From Lentisphaeria bacterium UBA1784 (GTDB taxonomy: Bacteria; Verrucomicrobiota; Lentisphaeria; Victivallales; Victivallaceae): a stretch of DNA of 8,858 nucleotides. Location of the stretch: contig DCGG01000036.1 in assembly GCA_002315455.1 (NCBI GenBank), positions 25,602-34,459 of the forward strand, in the 5' to 3' direction. The first letter of the stretch is position 1. The number at the start of each line of letters is the position of its first letter. The notes beneath the pieces are model-generated. The model saw only the letters and a list, made by a program, of their open reading frames with translations. It did no database searches and was not told where the DNA came from. Shown one piece after another: positions 4,799-8,858 of the stretch. The position numbers and the translations under genes were made by a program.

Positions 4799-7117
4799 AT
4801 GACCTGGATCGACTGGATCATCGTCATCGTCCCCGTGGCTTTTGTGATCTTCATGGGGTGCTACTCCAACCGTTACGTCCGGAGCGTGGCGGATTTTCTC
4901 ACCGCCGGACGGGTCTGCGGACGCTACGTGATCGCCACGGCGGGAACGGCAGGAACGCTTTCCATCGTTCTGCTGACCTCCTACGTGGAGGTGCATTACA
5001 AGACCGGATTTGCTCTCGCTTTCTGGCAATCGCTGCTGCTTCCCCTCACCATACTGATCTCGCTCACGGGCTTCTGCTCTTACCGCTATCGCGAGACCAA
5101 GGTCATGAGTTTCGGACAGTTTCTGGAGATACGTTATAACCGTTCGCTCCGGGTCTTCGCTTCTGCGCTGCGCTCCTGTTCGGAGGTGCTCGCCAACATG
5201 ATCACCCCAGCCATCGCAGGGCGCTTCTTCATCTATTTTCTGGATCTTCCTCACCAGTTCACGCTTTGGGGGGTGACGTTTCAAACCTTCCACGTGGTGA
5301 TGGCGGCCTGCATGCTCTTCGCGGTGTCGTTGATCTGGATGGGCGGGACCTTGTCTCTCATCATCACCGATTCCCTGCAGGGGATGCTCTTCTACCCCAC
5401 TCTTGCCCTGATCGTGGGGTTCATTCTCTGGAAGTTCTCGTGGAGCGACGACATCATCCCCGTCATGATGGACCGGGTGAAGGGCGAAAGTTTTCTTAAT
5501 CCCTACGACATCGAAAACCTGCGGGATTTCAATCTTTTCATGCTGGGGGTGTCCATCTGCACCACGTTTCTGCACCGCGCCAGTTGGATCGGCGGCGGAT
5601 ATTCTGCCGCGGCGAAGAGTCCTCATGAGCAGAAGATGGCGGGACTTCTGGCTTCGTGGCGCAATGGTTTGAATCTTATCTTCCAGATCCTCGTCGCCGT
5701 CGTGGTCATCGTCCTCTTCAACGGGAACAGGTTTGCCGACGAGGCGAAGGGCATCCGGGATGACATCTCCGTCAAGGCGGCCTCGGAACTCATCAAAGAC
5801 GATACCCTTCGGAACGAGGTGATCTCCGGCGTGAAAGCGATGCCCCGGCACACTCACGTCATCGGCGTTGACAGGCCGCTCAGCCAGTCGGACAATCTGG
5901 ATACGGCGTATCTGGATACCGTTCACAATTCCATCCTGCGAGGCAAGGATTCCCGCAATGCGCCTATGGAGAACTCGCTCTTCCAGCAGTTCCGTTCGCT
6001 TTTTTATCAGACGAGCATGGCGATCTCCATGCGTCATCTGCTGCCGTCCGGAATGCTGGGCGTCTTCTGCGTGTTGATGATCCTCGCCATGGTCTCTTCG
6101 GACGACAGCAGTCTCTTCAGTTCCGCCATGACCATCACGCAGGACGTGATCCTGCCCTTCCGCAAGACGCCGCTCTCGCCGAAACAGCACATCTGGCTCC
6201 TGCGCTGGGTGTCGCTGGGCGTGGGATGTTTCTTCGTGCTCGGCTCGTCCTGCATGGCGCAGCTGGACTACATCAGCATGTTCTACACCATCATGACGAT
6301 GATCTGGCTGGGCGGATGCGGTCCCGTCATGATCTTCGGGCTGTACAGCCGCTTCGGGACCGCCGCCGGAGCCTTCACCAGTCTGCTCTCCGGAATGACG
6401 TTGAGCCTCTCCGGGATCTTCATCCAGCGGAACTGGGCTGACGTGGTCTATCCCTTCCTCTCGCGGATGGGCTGGGTCAACGGCGCCGGGCGTTTTCTGG
6501 AAGCCCTTTCCCGCCCTTTCAGCCCCTACGTGGTGTGGAAGATGAATCCGGTGAAATGCCCCGTCAACAGCTATGAGATCTATGCCATCATCATGCTGAT
6601 CACGCTCATTCTCTACGTTGTGGTCTCCAAGTTCACCTGCAAAGAACCGTTCAACATGGACCGGATGCTCCACCGCGGCATCTACAACCTCGACGGCGAA
6701 AACAAGACCCGGGAACGCTGGAGCTGGAGGAGCATCTGGCGCAAATTCATCGGCATCACGCCCGAATACACCAAAGGGGACCGGGGGATCGCATGGGCAT
6801 TCTTCGGGTACAGTTTCGTGTACAAGTTCCTGCTGATCTTTCTTGCGGTGGTGATCTGGAACCGGTTCTCGCCGTGGTGCGCCGCGTGGTGGGGAAATTA
6901 TTTCCTTGTGACGCTTCTCATCATCCCCGGTATCGTCGCCGCCATCACCTCCGTGTGGATGACCATCGGCGGCATCATCAACATGCGCCAGATGTTCCGC
7001 GACCTGAAGAACCGCCGCATCAACGATTTGGACAACGGTATGGTCTCCGGTCACGTCTCCCTTGCGGATAAGAGGGAGATGGAGGCCGCAGAGGCCGCCC
7101 GGAAAAACGCAAAATGA
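4799..7117 (+). CDS. Large sodium:solute symporter (SSS family)
   Basis: The 772-residue inner-membrane protein is predicted to couple sodium entry to uptake of an organic solute, as known for the SSS family (SGLT, PutP, PanF). DFLTAGR at 32-38 after the first helix is the family's typical D-Y/F-x-x-A-G-R motif. MVSSDDSSLFSSAMTITQD at 431-449 matches the sodium-site helix (family pattern S-T/S-x-D-S, then D after about ten residues). Roughly fifteen hydrophobic segments are visible. Two features exceed the usual 500-600 residues: a hydrophilic stretch at about 310-400 between helices, probably extracytoplasmic, and a C-terminal extension after residue 610 with a basic loop plus two more helices (about 664-687 and 700-724) and a charged tail. 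The substrate cannot be read from sequence; a sugar or sugar acid fits the neighbours. A secreted propeller gene follows 41 bases later. Confidence 0.9.
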   Translation: MTWIDWIIVIVPVAFVIFMGCYSNRYVRSVADFLTAGRVCGRYVIATAGTAGTLSIVLLTSYVEVHYKTGFALAFWQSLLLPLTILISLTGFCSYRYRETKVMSFGQFLEIRYNRSLRVFASALRSCSEVLANMITPAIAGRFFIYFLDLPHQFTLWGVTFQTFHVVMAACMLFAVSLIWMGGTLSLIITDSLQGMLFYPTLALIVGFILWKFSWSDDIIPVMMDRVKGESFLNPYDIENLRDFNLFMLGVSICTTFLHRASWIGGGYSAAAKSPHEQKMAGLLASWRNGLNLIFQILVAVVVIVLFNGNRFADEAKGIRDDISVKAASELIKDDTLRNEVISGVKAMPRHTHVIGVDRPLSQSDNLDTAYLDTVHNSILRGKDSRNAPMENSLFQQFRSLFYQTSMAISMRHLLPSGMLGVFCVLMILAMVSSDDSSLFSSAMTITQDVILPFRKTPLSPKQHIWLLRWVSLGVGCFFVLGSSCMAQLDYISMFYTIMTMIWLGGCGPVMIFGLYSRFGTAAGAFTSLLSGMTLSLSGIFIQRNWADVVYPFLSRMGWVNGAGRFLEALSRPFSPYVVWKMNPVKCPVNSYEIYAIIMLITLILYVVVSKFTCKEPFNMDRMLHRGIYNLDGENKTRERWSWRSIWRKFIGITPEYTKGDRGIAWAFFGYSFVYKFLLIFLAVVIWNRFSPWCAAWWGNYFLVTLLIIPGIVAAITSVWMTIGGIINMRQMFRDLKNRRINDLDNGMVSGHVSLADKREMEAAEAARKNAK

Positions 7118-7146
7118 TTTCAATTCATCTCAAGGATACCTCAAAA

Positions 7147-7152
7147 AAGGAG
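7147..7152 (+). promoter_or_regulatory. Ribosome binding site fixing the start of the secreted propeller gene
   Basis: AAGGAG ends six bases before the ATG at 7159. An in-frame ATG at 7114 overlaps the symporter stop but would put 15 mostly polar residues before the signal peptide and has no comparable site, so 7159 is preferred. Confidence 0.75.
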
Positions 7153-7158
7153 AACAGT

Positions 7159-8595
7159 ATGAAACACATTCTCCGGTCCCTGCTGTCTGCCGCCGTTGCG
7201 CTGTGCACGGTACCGGTGACGGGCATGGAGGAAGCCGATCCGCCGGTATTGCCAACGGTCTGCGAGATCGATCTCGGGATGCCCATTCAGCACGCCCGGG
7301 GCTCCCTCGTTTTGCTGAACGGCAAACGCCATCTTCTGCTGAAGCACGCCAACAGCCCCCGCATCGACCCCTGTCAGGAGTATTTCGACTACCCCACGGA
7401 CACCTACAAACTGACCCTGATCGACCTCGGGGCAAAGAAGGTCCTCTGGACCAGGGATCTCGGCCGCGGCATCGTCACCGGTGACTGGTTCTGCCCTGTG
7501 CTCTCCTTTGACGTCGACGGTGACGGTGACGACGAGATCTTCTACATGGCGAACGACCGCCCCTTTGCCCCCCTGAGCATCAAGCGGAGCCTCGTGGGGC
7601 TACGGGCGAAGGACGGGAAGGAATTCATGCGTTTCCCGGTGAAGGTCACCCTCTCCACGCCCAGCGAGACCTACCGCTTCGTTCTCATGGGAGGAAAGAA
7701 CAAAAAGGGGGAACCGGTCCTGGTGGTGCAGAACGGGACCTACGGATTCATGGATTTCTTCGCTTACGACAAGAACGGCAAGTCTGTTTGGAAACGCTCC
7801 ATCCGGGAGGACGGCACCCCCCGCGCCAGCCACTGCAGCAACGTCTTCGACTTCAACGGCGACGGGGCGGACGAGATCCTGTGGGGCGAACGGATGATCT
7901 CCATCGATAACGGCAAGGACCTCTGCATCGGCAACGAGGACGGCTGGGACGCCCACAGCGATATCGTGCTTCCGGTATTCGACCGGAACGGCAAGTTCGA
8001 CGGCGTCTGGACCTGCCGGGAGAGCCGTCCCACGCCGGGGCGGGCGCAGGAGCAGTTCCGGTGCAACTACTACGATCAGAAACTTCGCCGCTGTCAGGGA
8101 GTGTTCCGGACGGGACACATGGACTTCGGCGGCGTCTTCCGCCGCAATCCCGAGGGGGACAAGATCCTCTGGACCAAGCCCATCCCGCCGAAATTCCAGA
8201 AGGACCGCGCCGAACTTGCCTGCCACTACTTCAACATGAAGGGCGAGGAACTGGATCTGCCCCTCTGGAAGGTGAAGGAACCCCGGGGCATTGACCTTGA
8301 CGGCGACGGCGCCCACGAGGTCCTCTGCCGCCACATCCTCATGGACCTGAAGGGCAAGCGGCTCTACTCCATCCCCGACCGCAAGAAGTGGGTCCTCATC
8401 GCCCACATCATGGACGACCTCCCCGGCGAGCAGATCGTCACTTTCACTGCCGACGGGAAACTGCGCATCCTCGCCGATCCCAATGCCAAGTGGAGCGAGG
8501 CGGCGAAGAAGCGCTACGCCCATCCCTACTACAACAACTGCCTCCACAACAGTTCCGTGGGGTACAACTGGGCGTACGGCCTCGGCGGAATCTGA
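7159..8595 (+). CDS. Secreted calcium-binding beta-propeller protein, rhamnogalacturonan-lyase-like (FG-GAP type)
   Basis: The 478-residue product begins with a signal peptide (MKHILRS, then a hydrophobic core to about residue 22). C16 is preceded by Leu, so it is a poor lipobox and the protein is probably a soluble exported one. Three calcium-binding loops of the D-x-D/N-G-D-G-x-x-E kind occur at 118-126 (DVDGDGDDE), 231-239 (DFNGDGADE) and 379-387 (DLDGDGAHE), with a degenerate fourth near 419. These are the hallmark of FG-GAP/VCBS-like blades and of PL11 rhamnogalacturonan lyases. The C-terminus, with YYNNCLHN at 457-464 before a Gly-rich end, recalls the YNQPPH region of PL11, but the match is weak and the protein is shorter than typical PL11 enzymes. 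It may bind glycan without cleaving it. Mature residues include 11 cysteines. It lies between a symporter and a TIM-barrel-like gene, consistent with a glycan-use operon. Confidence 0.75.
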   Translation: MKHILRSLLSAAVALCTVPVTGMEEADPPVLPTVCEIDLGMPIQHARGSLVLLNGKRHLLLKHANSPRIDPCQEYFDYPTDTYKLTLIDLGAKKVLWTRDLGRGIVTGDWFCPVLSFDVDGDGDDEIFYMANDRPFAPLSIKRSLVGLRAKDGKEFMRFPVKVTLSTPSETYRFVLMGGKNKKGEPVLVVQNGTYGFMDFFAYDKNGKSVWKRSIREDGTPRASHCSNVFDFNGDGADEILWGERMISIDNGKDLCIGNEDGWDAHSDIVLPVFDRNGKFDGVWTCRESRPTPGRAQEQFRCNYYDQKLRRCQGVFRTGHMDFGGVFRRNPEGDKILWTKPIPPKFQKDRAELACHYFNMKGEELDLPLWKVKEPRGIDLDGDGAHEVLCRHILMDLKGKRLYSIPDRKKWVLIAHIMDDLPGEQIVTFTADGKLRILADPNAKWSEAAKKRYAHPYYNNCLHNSSVGYNWAYGLGGI

Positions 8596-8610
8596 AGGAG
8601 GGTCCGGTCC

Positions 8611-8858
8611 ATGCAACGCATCTGGCGTTATTACAAGGCTCCCTACGATCACACCCCGGATATGGAGTGTTCCGAGACCATCGAGACCATCCGGGGCGAT
8701 GAGATCTACACCGACGTGATCCTTTCGCAGATTGCGGAAAACGGTTTCAACGGCATTTGGCTGGATGCTCATCTGCACGACCTGGTCCGGCATCCGGAAT
8801 TCCCGGAGTTCGGACTTTACGCCGATCGTCACGTCGCTTCGCTTCGCCGCCTCATCGA
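8611..8858 (+). CDS. N-terminal fragment of a TIM-barrel, glycoside-hydrolase-like protein
   Basis: The gene starts at an ATG with AAGGAGG at 8595-8601, nine bases upstream, and runs off the window; 82 codons are visible. There is no signal peptide, so the protein is probably cytoplasmic. The segment ILSQIAENGFNGIWLDAH (about 37-54) followed by FPEFG (about 64-68) has the pattern of the first helix and strand of a (beta/alpha)8 barrel, in which a residue group near the strand end meets the substrate. From memory, similar openings occur in uncharacterised glycosidase-like proteins of Lentisphaerae and planctomycetes. No catalytic acid can be assigned from this fragment. It begins 15 bases after the secreted propeller gene and is almost certainly in the same operon. 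Confidence 0.7.
   Translation, partial: MQRIWRYYKAPYDHTPDMECSETIETIRGDEIYTDVILSQIAENGFNGIWLDAHLHDLVRHPEFPEFGLYADRHVASLRRLI

Noticed and set aside
4694..7123. An 809-codon open frame on the minus strand covering the whole symporter gene
   Set aside because: It shares codon boundaries with the plus-strand gene, so its stops would need Leu TTA/CTA or Ser TCA codons, which the symporter gene does not use in this stretch. The translation is His/Arg/Asp-rich with no domain, membrane segment or ribosome binding site. It is a codon-usage shadow.
7201..7212. Lipoprotein signal in the secreted propeller (C16)
   Set aside because: The residue before the cysteine is Leu, whereas a lipobox needs Gly, Ala or Ser. 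An ordinary signal peptide is more likely.
7600..8832. A 410-codon minus-strand open frame across the secreted propeller gene and the next start
   Set aside because: In register with the plus-strand gene and without family motifs; another shadow. The plus strand has a signal peptide and calcium loops.

Overview
The window is about 8.9 kb of GC-rich, gene-dense DNA with every supported gene on the plus strand. Gene content suggests a Gram-negative carbohydrate-degrading bacterium of the Planctomycetes-Verrucomicrobia-Lentisphaerae group, most like a Lentisphaerae/Victivallales genome. The pointers are an oversized SSS-type sodium:solute symporter, secreted calcium-binding propeller and TIM-barrel proteins, a secreted alkaline phosphatase with an extra N-terminal beta-sandwich, and a small GGQ release-factor-like protein. 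This is inferred from family memory, with no database search. No mobile element, CRISPR array, rRNA or tRNA was seen. No gap between genes exceeds about 220 bases.

Left block (1-2762). It holds the 3' end of an unrecognised, probably beta-rich protein, an MgtC/SapB-family membrane protein, a GGQ release-factor-like protein that overlaps the MgtC stop codon (ATGA), and a 392-residue cytoplasmic beta-propeller protein. Gaps are 42, -4 and 56 bases, and I see no convincing internal promoter or terminator, so these four genes may be one transcription unit.

Middle block (2763-4645). A sigma70-like promoter sits over a 31-base inverted repeat that could be an operator. It precedes a 560-residue exported alkaline phosphatase with its full catalytic and metal-ligand set. 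A strong rho-independent terminator follows at 4616-4645.

Right block (4701-8858). A near-consensus promoter (TTGAAA, 17 bases, TATAAT) is followed by a leader with a bulged hairpin. Then come a 772-residue SSS symporter, a secreted protein with three DxDGDGxxE-type calcium loops resembling rhamnogalacturonan lyases, and the start of a TIM-barrel-like protein cut off by the window end. Gaps are 41 and 15 bases, so this reads as an operon. A reasonable inference is that the secreted propeller protein binds or cleaves a glycan, the symporter imports a product, and the truncated gene is a glycosidase-like partner.

No single element is clearly a new defence or mobile system. The most interesting items are the GGQ protein with an unusual helical C-terminal domain coupled to mgtC, the propeller protein with a histidine layout like PL22 lyases, the operator-like repeat at the phosphatase promoter, the symporter leader hairpin, and the cysteine-rich exported proteins.
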